Of a DNA stretch of 64,000 bases, positions 1-8,115 are shown one piece after another. Each line of letters starts with the position of its first letter. The stretch's first letter is position 1. This DNA comes from Acinetobacter guillouiae CIP 63.46 (GTDB lineage Bacteria > Pseudomonadota > Gammaproteobacteria > Pseudomonadales > Moraxellaceae), in NCBI RefSeq assembly GCF_000368145.1, contig NZ_KB849283.1, positions 832,324 to 896,323 of the forward strand. The letters run 5' to 3'. The translations under genes were made by a program, and so were the position numbers. The notes beneath the pieces are model-generated. The model had not been told where the DNA came from. It worked only from the letters and a program-made list of their open reading frames with translations, and ran no database searches.

Positions 1-71
1 GATCGTTCGGTTTGACGAACAATAATAATCAAACTATTATAACAAATGATCGTTCATTTTATCGAACGATC
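1..71. promoter_or_regulatory. Two operator-like inverted repeats upstream of azlCD
   Basis: Two sites share the same layout, GATCGTTC, 8 bases, then GAAC. Site 1 has GATCGTTC at 1-8 and GAAC at 17-20. Site 2 has GATCGTTC at 48-55 and GAACGATC at 64-71, an 8-bp perfect dyad. The two are offset by 47 bp and lie 28 bp or more before the azlC start. Identical half-sites at identical spacing suggest binding by one dimeric repressor, possibly TetR-like and encoded just outside the window. The regulator is inference. Confidence 0.55.
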
Positions 72-98
72 TTATTACCCCAAGCAAGGCTCATCTAA

Positions 99-761
99 AT
101 GAAGTATAAAGAAATAAAAAATTTACCCAAGCCCCTGATAAAATCAATCGTGATTCTCTGCATCGCAACCGCACTGATCGGGATTTCATTAGGTACGCTT
201 GCAGTCAATTATCAACTGCCGATCTGGATACCTTTACTGCTTTCAATCTGTGTCTTGGCTGGTGCTGCCGAGTTTACTTTCATTGGCATGATTGCTGCTG
301 GAAGCAGTCCAATTACAGCTGCGATTGTCGGATTGCTGATTAATTTACGACATCTGCCTTTTGGTTTAGCAATTACCCATTTTATTAAAAAAAATAAATT
401 AAAATATTTTGCTACACATATTATGAATGATGAAAGTGTTTTATTTGGTTTAAGCCAATCTTCAAATGAGCTAAAACTGAGTGCTTATTGGCTGTGCGGA
501 GTCGGAATTTTATTTGCTTGGCCGATAGGCGTTTTAAGCGGTTATGTACTGGGAAGTCATTTAGCTTATGCAAAATTACTGGGTATCGATACGATTTTTC
601 CTGTCGTACTGTTTGCACTTACCTTTAAAGCATTAAAAAGAAAATCTGCTCGAAAATCGGCAATGACTGGTGCAGTCATCAGCCTCGCTACTTTTCCATT
701 TCTACCCTTAGGGATTCCGATACTTATGTCATTATTTGGTTTGTTTGTAGGAAGAAAATAA
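99..761 (+). CDS. azlC: AzlC family branched-chain amino acid exporter, large subunit
   Basis: Large subunit of an AzlCD-type permease, an inner-membrane exporter of branched-chain amino acids and some analogues. The 220-residue protein is almost entirely hydrophobic with several predicted membrane segments (about 14-35, 42-62, 66-92, 128-150, 155-178, 190-217). Family hallmarks are visible: AGAAEF near residue 54, NLRHLPFGLA near 82 and HIMNDESV near 107. The ATG is preceded by an AAGCAAGG stretch. The azlD start follows the stop by one base, so the two are cotranscribed and probably translationally coupled. Control is probably through the dyads at 1-71. The family assignment is strong; the actual substrate is inferred. 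Confidence 0.88.
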   Translation: MKYKEIKNLPKPLIKSIVILCIATALIGISLGTLAVNYQLPIWIPLLLSICVLAGAAEFTFIGMIAAGSSPITAAIVGLLINLRHLPFGLAITHFIKKNKLKYFATHIMNDESVLFGLSQSSNELKLSAYWLCGVGILFAWPIGVLSGYVLGSHLAYAKLLGIDTIFPVVLFALTFKALKRKSARKSAMTGAVISLATFPFLPLGIPILMSLFGLFVGRK

Positions 762-762
762 C

Positions 763-1098
763 ATGCATCAGCAATTTATCATTTTGATCGGGATCATGCT
801 GCTGGCGACGGGTACTTATCTGATCCGATATGCAGGACTTTCACTCGGCCAATATTTTACGATCACTCAACAACGTGAGCAACTCTTTAATGATGCCGCA
901 ACAACTTTACTGTTTTCTATTGCGATTCTCAGTACTTTTTTTGAAGGTACGGATTGGGCAGACTTAGGCAAAATCATGGGGGTATTGGTGGGCTTATTTC
1001 TGATTTGGAAAAATCACTCACTTATTACGACGATTGTAATTGCTATGCTGATCACCACAATATTCCGCTTTGTAGAATTTTTCTGGTTAGTCCAATAG
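763..1098 (+). CDS. azlD: AzlD family transporter small subunit
   Basis: Small membrane partner of AzlC. It has 111 residues, four hydrophobic segments, and the AzlD N-terminal signature GTYLIRYAGL at about 17-26. It starts one base after the azlC stop, so the pair forms a two-gene operon closed by the hairpin at 1113-1148. Length and topology are normal for the family. AzlD is required with AzlC for export in characterised systems; here that role is inferred from context. Confidence 0.85.
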   Translation: MHQQFIILIGIMLLATGTYLIRYAGLSLGQYFTITQQREQLFNDAATTLLFSIAILSTFFEGTDWADLGKIMGVLVGLFLIWKNHSLITTIVIAMLITTIFRFVEFFWLVQ

Positions 1099-1112
1099 AA
1101 CTGTTAAAGCTT

Positions 1113-1148
1113 AAAAAAGCGTTTTACAACAATCAAAGCGCTTTTTTT
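1113..1148 (+). terminator. Intrinsic terminator of azlCD
   Basis: AAAAAAGCGTTTT and AAAGCGCTTTTTT form a stem of about 12 bp (one G-T type mismatch) around a loop at about 1126-1134, followed by a run of T. It begins 15 bases after the azlD stop. Confidence 0.8.
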
Positions 1149-2175
1149 AACAGCATAATGCAAGTGACTACGTGTGCTTAATTATTGATTGAAGATAATG
1201 TTTTAATCTCTATGCTTATTTTTTATGGATACTTAATCAATCAATCTTAAAGCGCTTAAAATTCATTTTATATTGGTCATTTTGAAGCACTTCACTTACT
1301 CCACCAAATAAAAATTTTCAAAACACTGCCTTCTATTTATCTTTATCCTTACAGCAGATAAATTCTTTTTAAAGTAATTAAAAACCAGTAAAAGCTTAAA
1401 TGAATATTAAATTAAATAAAAATTATACTTTTATTTAATTTATTGATTGCATGCACCCATGTTTAAGCTCGCGTTTTTTAATAAATCTATTTGCTTTATT
1501 TCTAAATATATCCTTTATGACTAAACAAACATTACATAACAACTAAACAATAAATCTCTTTTTTAAATCAAAATTTAGTCATACTAAGTGAAGTATAGTC
1601 GCATTAAAACGTCTTCTGCTTTCAAAATCAGCCTAGGATGAGCGCGATTTTAACTTGATCTATTCTTTTAAAAATAATTTATAAAGAAGTTGAATGAATA
1701 TTAAAAAATTCCTTAAATTCAACACTATAAAATTATTGATAAAAATGCTCAATTACAGTGCAGTCTATTAAAATAATATCTGATTAATCATGATAATAAA
1801 GTATTTTAGAAAAACTTAAATAAGACCTTATACTTAATATAAGCAGATCAAAATAATTTGCTATAATATGACGTTATTCACAAAAAGTGACATTTTTTGT
1901 CACTTTTTGGTAAACAGAACCAAACTTTCCTTTAATTAAATAAACATGTTAATTATAAACATACTCTTGTATTTAAATAATAAAAAACAAATCTAAAACA
2001 AATAACATTATATTGTGCTTATAAGATAAAAATAATGTGATATTTGTCTCTTTTTTTCATTGTTTTTATTTAGGAAAAATTTATAGTAGCCCTTATTGTT
2101 TAGCTCCTAAACACTTCCCCTTTATTAGGAAAGTACCAGTAAAGGGCAAATCAACGCAGTATTGAGAGAAATTCT
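1149..2175. other. Very AT-rich leader upstream of the pilus operon
   Basis: About 1 kb without a convincing gene, strikingly richer in A+T than its surroundings. Visible elements are a TATAAT hexamer at 1862-1867 without a clear -35 partner, an 11-bp perfect stem-loop at 1882-1908 (AAAAAGTGACA, five T, TGTCACTTTTT), and two stem-loops close to the pilin start (2097-2146). Such AT-rich leaders are typical of H-NS-silenced, horizontally acquired pilus loci; that reading is inference. Confidence 0.55.
2097..2146 (+). promoter_or_regulatory. Two stem-loops in the pilin mRNA leader
   Basis: TGTTTAG (2097-2103), loop CTC, CTAAACA (2107-2113) is a perfect 7-bp hairpin. CCCTTTA (2118-2124) and TAAAGGG (2140-2146) form a second 7-bp stem. 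They end 30 bases before the pilin ATG at 2176, just ahead of the GAGAGA ribosome-binding site. They may stabilise or regulate the abundant pilin mRNA. Confidence 0.4.
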
Positions 2176-2712
2176 ATGAAAAATATTCAATTGGGTTTAG
2201 CGATCATTGGCTTAGGTTTAGCATCTTCAACAGTTTTTGCGGCTGCTGATGGTACAGTAACAGTTACAGGTAAAATCGTTGATCAAACCTGTACAGTTGG
2301 TGGTACTGCTGGTAACTACACTGTTGTTTTACCGACTGTAGGTAAATCAACTTTAGCGACAGCGGCGACAACAAATGGCGACACTAAATTTACCATTAAT
2401 TTAACAGCATGCCCTGTAGGTAATGTGGGTGTTTATTATGACAACACCAATGCAAATATTAATACTGCAGGCCGTTTAAACAATACCGTAACGACTGGCG
2501 GTGCAACAAACGTAAATATTCAATTATTGAACTCTGCAAAAGCAGTGATTGACCTCACTAAAGATCGTACAGGCCAAAACATTGTGACTTCAAATGTTGC
2601 AACTGCAAACGGTTCTGCAAATCTTGATTTTTATGCACGTTACTATGCAACAGGTGCAACGACTGCTGGTGATGTAAGCACGACTGCAACTTACTATGTT
2701 GTATATCCATAA
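2176..2712 (+). CDS. Type 1-like fimbrial major subunit (pilin)
   Basis: Secreted structural subunit of a chaperone-usher pilus. A signal peptide ends around AFA-A (residues 21-24). The mature part begins with an alternating donor strand (GTVTVTGKI), has the single pilin disulfide pair (C39, C79), and ends TYYVVYP with the penultimate-Tyr type C-terminal strand read by the chaperone. The length of 178 is normal for FimA-like pilins. It is first of four genes (pilin, chaperone, usher, adhesin), the same order as the thin-pilus acu cluster described in Acinetobacter baylyi; orthology to it is plausible but unchecked. The sequence is unusually rich in Thr, Ala, Asn and Gly. Confidence 0.88.
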   Translation: MKNIQLGLAIIGLGLASSTVFAAADGTVTVTGKIVDQTCTVGGTAGNYTVVLPTVGKSTLATAATTNGDTKFTINLTACPVGNVGVYYDNTNANINTAGRLNNTVTTGGATNVNIQLLNSAKAVIDLTKDRTGQNIVTSNVATANGSANLDFYARYYATGATTAGDVSTTATYYVVYP

Positions 2713-2799
2713 TTAAAAATTTGGATCTGTAAGTTTTCAAACAAGTCTGCGTTAATTTCTACACCTTAACCAGACTTGCCTCTCCCCAAGGGTCTTTCG

Positions 2800-3504
2800 A
2801 TGAAAAAACCATTTTTTATTTCTAGCTTGTTAATGCTCAGTACTTTGATCACATCCGCTCATGCTGGTATTGTGATTACAGGTACCCGTGTAATTTACCC
2901 AAGTGATAAAGAATTTGTATCTGTGCAATTAACCAATGTAGGTGATCAAATTGCATTAGTACAATCATGGGTGGATAGTAAAGACATTATTGCAGATCCA
3001 ACCACAACCCAAGCCCCATTTATTGTTACCCCTCCAATAACCACGATTGAAGCTGCTAAAGGTCAATCTTTACGTGTCATTTTCAATCAAAAACAAAAAC
3101 TTGCTAGTGATCGAGAAACATTGTTTTGGCTCAACGTACTTGATATCCCAGCCAAGCCAACAGCTGAAGCAAATTACTTACAATTTGCGATTCGTAACCG
3201 CTTAAAACTGTTTTACCGACCAACTGGCATCAAAATGGAACAGCAACAAGCGTTTCAAAAAGTTGAAGTACAGCGTGTAAACAGCCAACTACAAATCAAT
3301 AATCCAACACCTTATTACTTAAATTTTGGTAAATCGAATCTGGTTTTAAAAAATGGTACGCCAAGCGAAATTAAAAATCTAAGCTTTATAGAACCGTTTT
3401 CAAAACAACAAATTGATGTCGAAAATTTATCAGACGCTAAGTCCGTACAGCTTTATTTAATCAATGACTACGGCAGTTTATCGACAATAGAGAAACAGTT
3501 TTAA
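2800..3504 (+). CDS. Periplasmic pilus chaperone (PapD/FimC family)
   Basis: Boomerang-shaped periplasmic chaperone that folds pilins by donor-strand complementation and delivers them to the usher. The start is set at the ATG at 2800 (MKKPFFISSLL), which gives a classic signal peptide cut after HA-G near residue 22; an upstream in-frame ATG at 2776 would add eight residues before it. Family features are GTRVIYPSDKEF near the N terminus with the conserved Arg, the LRVIF strand, TLFWLNVLDIPAKP, and LQFAIRNRLKLFYRP near the middle. The length is about 234 residues. It lies between pilin and usher genes, with only 9 bases to the region containing the usher start. Confidence 0.9.
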   Translation: MKKPFFISSLLMLSTLITSAHAGIVITGTRVIYPSDKEFVSVQLTNVGDQIALVQSWVDSKDIIADPTTTQAPFIVTPPITTIEAAKGQSLRVIFNQKQKLASDRETLFWLNVLDIPAKPTAEANYLQFAIRNRLKLFYRPTGIKMEQQQAFQKVEVQRVNSQLQINNPTPYYLNFGKSNLVLKNGTPSEIKNLSFIEPFSKQQIDVENLSDAKSVQLYLINDYGSLSTIEKQF

Positions 3505-3528
3505 TCTAAATTATTGGGAGAATTGTGC

Positions 3529-6039
3529 TTGAAACATTTCACACTTAGGTATAGTGTTTTGGCGCTAAGTCTATATCTATGCAATCAAAATGTTATAGCG
3601 CAAGCACCACAATTCGATAATAGTTTTTTATACGGCCAAAATTCTAAAACAATTGATCTTGAAAAGTTTGTTTCAAGCGATAAAGTCGCGCCAAATGATT
3701 ACATCCTCGATATTTACCTAAATGATCGTTATATCACCCGCTCTATTGTGCATATTTCAGATGATCCTGAATCACCTGAAAAGCAACGCTATTGTATTCC
3801 ACGCAGTACTGTTAAGCAGCTTGATTTCAATCATAAACTTATCGATTTAGATAAAGTCACTGGTGACTGTATCGATACACGCTTAATGAATCATGTCGTG
3901 TTCTGGAAGCTGAATATAGCGGAACAACGCGTGGATGTTTCAAGCCCTCAATCGATGTTAAATGAACGACCATTTGGCTATATAGATCCCTCACTTTGGG
4001 AAACTGGTGGAAATAGCGCTTTTCTCAAATATTACTACAATTACTATAATTCAGATTATGGTCAGGACAACAAACAAGATTCTAGCTTTCTGAATATTAA
4101 TTCTGGTATCAATATTGATGATTGGCAATTCCGTCATTCTGGTAGTACTAGTATGGGAGACAGCAATCATTCAGGCCAATATACCAGCTATGAAAACAAG
4201 CTTATGCGAGTACTACCTAGTTTAAAAACTCAGCTTACTCTTGGTGATTTCTATACCAATACCAAAACCAAAACCATCAATAGTAATTCGAGTATCGCCA
4301 TTCGTGGGGTACAACTTGCCAGCGATGACAGAATGCTTCCGGTTTCATTGCAAAGTTACGCACCCACAATTTCAGGTTATGCAAAAAGTAATGCTTTAAT
4401 ACGCGTTCGCCAAAATCAACAAATTATTATGGAACGCACTGTTCCTGCCGGCGCATTTAATATTACAGATCTCCAAACACCTGGGACGGGTGGTACATTA
4501 AATGTAGATATTATTGAAGCAAATGGTGAAATCCGCAGTTTTGATTTGCCTTATAATAATTTTATTCAATCTATCCGCGCAAAGCAGTATCGTTATCAAA
4601 TTGCAGCAGGTACTTTTCGTCAAAATAGCAAATCCTATGATGAGAAGTTAATCAATGCATCTTTTGATTATGGATTAAATGATTTTATCTCAGTGAGCAG
4701 TTCAGCGCTGGTCAGTGATCATTATCAATCCTATATTCTAGGAACCGCGTTAAATACCAAACTCGGTGGTATCGCTTTAGAAAGTAATTTTGTTAAAGCA
4801 GATATTAACCAATCCAACCAAAATTTAGACAGTTCTTTGCTTACGCTGCGCTATAACCTTGCTCTAAACGGTGCAAAAACAAATATCAGTTTAAACAGTA
4901 CTGTTTATGGAAATGATCAATATTATTCCTTTGATGAAGCCATGCAGAATCGTTATATCCAAAACAACAGTTCTGCGCTGGTGCTTAATGGTCGTCCCAA
5001 GTCATCAAACTATATTCAACTAAGCCAAAACTTAGGTCATCAGTTTGGTGCTGTTTCAGCCAATTTTTCGCAATATAAATTTTGGCATCAAATCAATACA
5101 CAAAAGTTTTATCAAATTAGCTATAACAATAGTTATAAAGGCATCAGTTACTATGTCGGTATGCAACATACTCAAAATGATCAATACAAATTAGATAAAG
5201 ACACTCAATACTTCGTGAATGTGAATATTCCTCTATCGTTTAAAAAGAAAAATAGTAATTTACGTCTAAGTAGTGAAGTCTATCCAGATAATAATACACT
5301 CAATACCAATCAAGTCGGCATATTTGGAAATTTAGGTGAAAATCAGCAGTTCGGCTATAACTTCAATTATTCAAATAGTAAAGATAAAGATCTCTTCAGC
5401 AGTTCTTTAAGTTATCGAACCAATCCGGTTTATTTAGCATCGACTTATGCAACTGACTTTGACCAACAACGTCAATACTCTTTACAAGCACAAGGTGCAA
5501 TTGTTGCACATCAACACGGTATTACCTTAGCCAATGATTTAAATGATACTTTTGCAATTATTCATGCCAAAGGTTTAGAGGGAACCAGCCTCTCCAATGT
5601 AAATAATATTAAAATTGATCGTTGGGGCAATGCGATTATTCCCTATCTAAATCCTTACCAATACAATAGTATCAACCTAAACCCAAATACAATTCCATTA
5701 AATACCGATGTTGATGCAACCCAATTACAAGTTGTACCCAAATCAAACGCAAGTATTTTGGTTGATTTTAAAGCATTAAAAACCACAAAAGCCTTAATCG
5801 AACTTAAACACGCAAATGAGGTGCTCATTCCAATGGGTGCTCAAGTGAAAGATACTTTGGGTAATGCAGTCACCACCGTAGGACAAGGTCAGCAAATTTT
5901 TATGCAAAATATAAATCCTGGACGCTATAGCGTCTATTGGAGTAATACTGATTCTTGTCAATTCGATATTTCCAAAGAAATATTGCAACAAAGTAAAAAT
6001 CAAACCCCTTTTGCAAGCTTTAGCCTAAACTGTAAATAA
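3529..6039 (+). CDS. Outer-membrane fimbrial usher (FimD/PapC family)
   Basis: Outer-membrane pore and assembly platform that threads subunits outward. The full-length product is about 836 residues and contains an N-terminal chaperone-binding domain with a signal peptide ending at IAQA, the 24-strand pore with a plug, and C-terminal domains (VPKSNASILVDF, then GQQIFMQNINPGRYSVYWSN). SYAPTISGYAKSNALIRVRQN near residue 285 is characteristic of ushers. There is no ATG at the 5' end; the GGGAGAA ribosome-binding site at 3516-3522 best fits the TTG at 3529, although TTGs at 3514 and 3523 are also in frame. It follows the chaperone stop closely, implying coupled translation. Confidence 0.9.
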   Translation: MKHFTLRYSVLALSLYLCNQNVIAQAPQFDNSFLYGQNSKTIDLEKFVSSDKVAPNDYILDIYLNDRYITRSIVHISDDPESPEKQRYCIPRSTVKQLDFNHKLIDLDKVTGDCIDTRLMNHVVFWKLNIAEQRVDVSSPQSMLNERPFGYIDPSLWETGGNSAFLKYYYNYYNSDYGQDNKQDSSFLNINSGINIDDWQFRHSGSTSMGDSNHSGQYTSYENKLMRVLPSLKTQLTLGDFYTNTKTKTINSNSSIAIRGVQLASDDRMLPVSLQSYAPTISGYAKSNALIRVRQNQQIIMERTVPAGAFNITDLQTPGTGGTLNVDIIEANGEIRSFDLPYNNFIQSIRAKQYRYQIAAGTFRQNSKSYDEKLINASFDYGLNDFISVSSSALVSDHYQSYILGTALNTKLGGIALESNFVKADINQSNQNLDSSLLTLRYNLALNGAKTNISLNSTVYGNDQYYSFDEAMQNRYIQNNSSALVLNGRPKSSNYIQLSQNLGHQFGAVSANFSQYKFWHQINTQKFYQISYNNSYKGISYYVGMQHTQNDQYKLDKDTQYFVNVNIPLSFKKKNSNLRLSSEVYPDNNTLNTNQVGIFGNLGENQQFGYNFNYSNSKDKDLFSSSLSYRTNPVYLASTYATDFDQQRQYSLQAQGAIVAHQHGITLANDLNDTFAIIHAKGLEGTSLSNVNNIKIDRWGNAIIPYLNPYQYNSINLNPNTIPLNTDVDATQLQVVPKSNASILVDFKALKTTKALIELKHANEVLIPMGAQVKDTLGNAVTTVGQGQQIFMQNINPGRYSVYWSNTDSCQFDISKEILQQSKNQTPFASFSLNCK

Positions 6040-6054
6040 GCACGGAGTAATTTT

Positions 6055-7122
6055 ATGCTGAAATATAAATTGTTATTTATGTTATCTACACTCCCTGCAA
6101 GTTTCGCAGTATTTGCAGATTGCAGTGTAGGCAGCAATTTCACCAGCGGCTATAGCATGCCGACGATGAATGCCAGTACTATGAACATTAATAAATATGA
6201 AGGGACATCGGTACAGTCCAATGTCTATTCTCGCGAAGTTGCTTCAGCAAATTTTGATATTTTCCGTGTCTATAGTGGATGTACTGTTGGCACAAATAGA
6301 ACCATTTTTGGGAATGTTTTTGCCACCAATGTGATTCCTTATGATGCCAATATTTCGCGTTTAAATGCTTACCCAGCTTTAGGAATTAAAGTTGAAATGG
6401 GCGATGCACCTGCAAGTGGCACATTAAAAACGCTAAATACCACTGAATTAGCCATTTATAGTTATAGTGGTGATACACATGGTGTAAAAATGAGAGTGAC
6501 ATTATATGTTTTGCCCAGAACATCAACAATGTCCTCCTATCCTGCAACAATTAATGTGTCTAATCTACAAATAGCAACCATCAGTTTAAGACGTGTAAGT
6601 GATAATGGTCTCATCCCTGCAAATAGACAAATTCCCGTATATTTAAATGCAACAGTCAATATATCTGAATCCACATGCTCACTGAGTCAAAGTAGCTACA
6701 CCATTGCGCTGCCTGATGTTAGTATACGAAACTTGGGTTTAGTCGGAAATGAAACCGCGTTAAGCTCAAGCAATACAGCAACCCTCAGTATAAATTGTGC
6801 AAATTTAAATGATGGTGCAGGTCGTGAAATAAAGGCTTATACCACGGATGCCTTAAATCAATCCAATGCGACAAATATATTAGAGAATCAAGTTGGTGCT
6901 GGGTATGCGACTGGTGTAGGTATTCGTTTACGTGATAAAAATAATGCGATAATTAGTCTAGATCCAAACCAATCAAAGAGTACCAACAAATGGACCTTTG
7001 GCAATTTAAGCACTTCTCAGCTGATTCAACATGTGATTAAAGCCAATTACGTGAGAACAGCCAATACGGTGACACCTGGTCTGGTCAGATCTCAAGCTTA
7101 TTTAAATATCGTATATGATTAA
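6055..7122 (+). CDS. Two-domain fimbrial tip adhesin
   Basis: Last gene of the pilus operon and the probable tip adhesin. A signal peptide (residues 1-22, ending FADC) is followed by an N-terminal domain of about 180 residues with no similarity I recognise, then a C-terminal pilin domain beginning about residue 200 (LNATVNISESTCSLSQSSY) with its disulfide cysteines (C211 region and INCAN) and a final strand AYLNIVYD that fits chaperone recognition. The length of 355 is much greater than the pilin, as expected for a receptor-binding domain fused to a pilin domain. It starts 15 bases after the usher stop. The receptor is unknown. Confidence 0.82.
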   Translation: MLKYKLLFMLSTLPASFAVFADCSVGSNFTSGYSMPTMNASTMNINKYEGTSVQSNVYSREVASANFDIFRVYSGCTVGTNRTIFGNVFATNVIPYDANISRLNAYPALGIKVEMGDAPASGTLKTLNTTELAIYSYSGDTHGVKMRVTLYVLPRTSTMSSYPATINVSNLQIATISLRRVSDNGLIPANRQIPVYLNATVNISESTCSLSQSSYTIALPDVSIRNLGLVGNETALSSSNTATLSINCANLNDGAGREIKAYTTDALNQSNATNILENQVGAGYATGVGIRLRDKNNAIISLDPNQSKSTNKWTFGNLSTSQLIQHVIKANYVRTANTVTPGLVRSQAYLNIVYD

Positions 7123-7217
7123 AAAATAGCGAACTTATATTCTTTTATTTGTTTGATGATATTGAACAAAGTTTTTAATGTTGAATAATCGACACAGTTA
7201 AAAAAATCAGTACCAAC

Positions 7218-7256
7218 AAAAAAGCGCTTTACAGTGATGGTAAAGCGCTTTTTTTT
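7218..7256. terminator. Bidirectional terminator between pilus operon and lapA
   Basis: AAAAAAGCGCTTTAC and GTAAAGCGCTTTTTT form a 15-bp perfect stem around the loop AGTGATG. It has T runs on both strands and can therefore end both the pilus operon (+) and the lapA/ihfB transcript (-). Confidence 0.88.
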
Positions 7257-7266
7257 ATCATAATGA

Positions 7267-7638
7267 TTAAAGCGGATTGATATTCTTATTTTCTGGCTGA
7301 ATATCTAATACCGTCTTTTCATGACGAGCACTTGCAGCAGCCTCAGCAGCGGCCAATTGTGCTGTCTGTATTTGTTCTTTTCGGAGATGATCAATATCTT
7401 TACGAAGACGCTTAACTTCCCATGCATTTTGGAATACACGGAAAACCTGTACACCAAGCAACAATCCAAGAACAATCCCGAGTACCAAAGTTAATAGTAG
7501 CAATAACCCTAAACGCATTGCTGGTACTTGAGTAAACAATAAATCTACAGGTAGTTCAGCTGGATTCTGCAAGACTAATGCTAAAGCATAACCAAAGACT
7601 ACCAGTAGTAATGCAACTAAGAAATAGCGCATACTCAC
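7267..7638 (-). CDS. lapA: LapA domain (DUF1049) inner-membrane protein
   Basis: Small inner-membrane protein of the lipopolysaccharide assembly A family. In E. coli LapA works with LapB and FtsH to set LpxC levels and hence LPS synthesis. This 123-residue protein has two membrane segments (about 5-24 and 42-66) with QNP between them, then a cytoplasmic coiled coil (about 72-105). It lies 15 bases downstream of ihfB, as in many gammaproteobacteria. No lapB follows; the next gene is the convergent pilus operon, so the pilus locus may have been inserted here. Role inferred from family. Confidence 0.8.
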   Translation of the reverse strand: MSMRYFLVALLLVVFGYALALVLQNPAELPVDLLFTQVPAMRLGLLLLLTLVLGIVLGLLLGVQVFRVFQNAWEVKRLRKDIDHLRKEQIQTAQLAAAEAAASARHEKTVLDIQPENKNINPL

Positions 7639-7653
7639 CTCATTCGAATTTTA

Positions 7654-7956
7654 TTAATTAGCAGATTCGTTTACTGCATCACGGAGTGCTTTACCAGGTT
7701 TAAAGTGAGGTACAGCTTTTGCTGCAACTTCTACTGATTTACCTGTTTTAGGATTACGACCCACACGTGGCTCACGGTGATGTAAAGCGAAACTACCAAA
7801 CCCACGAATTTCAATACGGTCATCTGAAGATAATGATGCAATCATTTGATCGATCATAATCTTAACTGCTTCTTCGACTAATGGCTCTGCTAAATGCGGA
7901 TTTTTAAGAGCAATTCTTTCTATTAAGTCAGACTTATTAAGTGCTTCAGTTGTCAT
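7654..7956 (-). CDS. ihfB: Integration host factor beta subunit
   Basis: DNA-bending nucleoid protein, partner of IHF alpha. The 100 residues have the expected HU/IHF layout: helical N-terminal half, RGFGSF at 51-56, and the DNA-clamping arm [12 protein letters not shown] at about 64-75, including the Pro (N-P-K) that intercalates DNA. Placement directly after rpsA separates IHF beta from HU and IHF alpha. It is followed by lapA. Confidence 0.93.
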   Translation of the reverse strand: MTTEALNKSDLIERIALKNPHLAEPLVEEAVKIMIDQMIASLSSDDRIEIRGFGSFALHHREPRVGRNPKTGKSVEVAAKAVPHFKPGKALRDAVNESAN

Positions 7957-8016
7957 TTAAGACCTCATTAATTTTAATGCTAATTGATATACACCAGATA
8001 ATATCCTTTTTAAATA

Positions 8017-8056
8017 CAAAAAGGTAGCGCAGTAATCATATACTACGCTACCTTTT
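8017..8056 (-). terminator. Intrinsic terminator of rpsA
   Basis: On the minus strand AAAAGGTAGCG plus AGTA pair with the downstream arm (TACT, CGCTACCTTTTT) around a short loop, giving a stem of about 15 bp with one mismatch and a T tract. It lies 60 bases past the rpsA stop and before ihfB, so ihfB must have its own promoter or depend on read-through. Confidence 0.75.
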
Positions 8057-8115
8057 ACACTATTTGAATAAAAAATATTAATTAATTACATTAAATAATA
8101 CTTCTTAACAATCAC

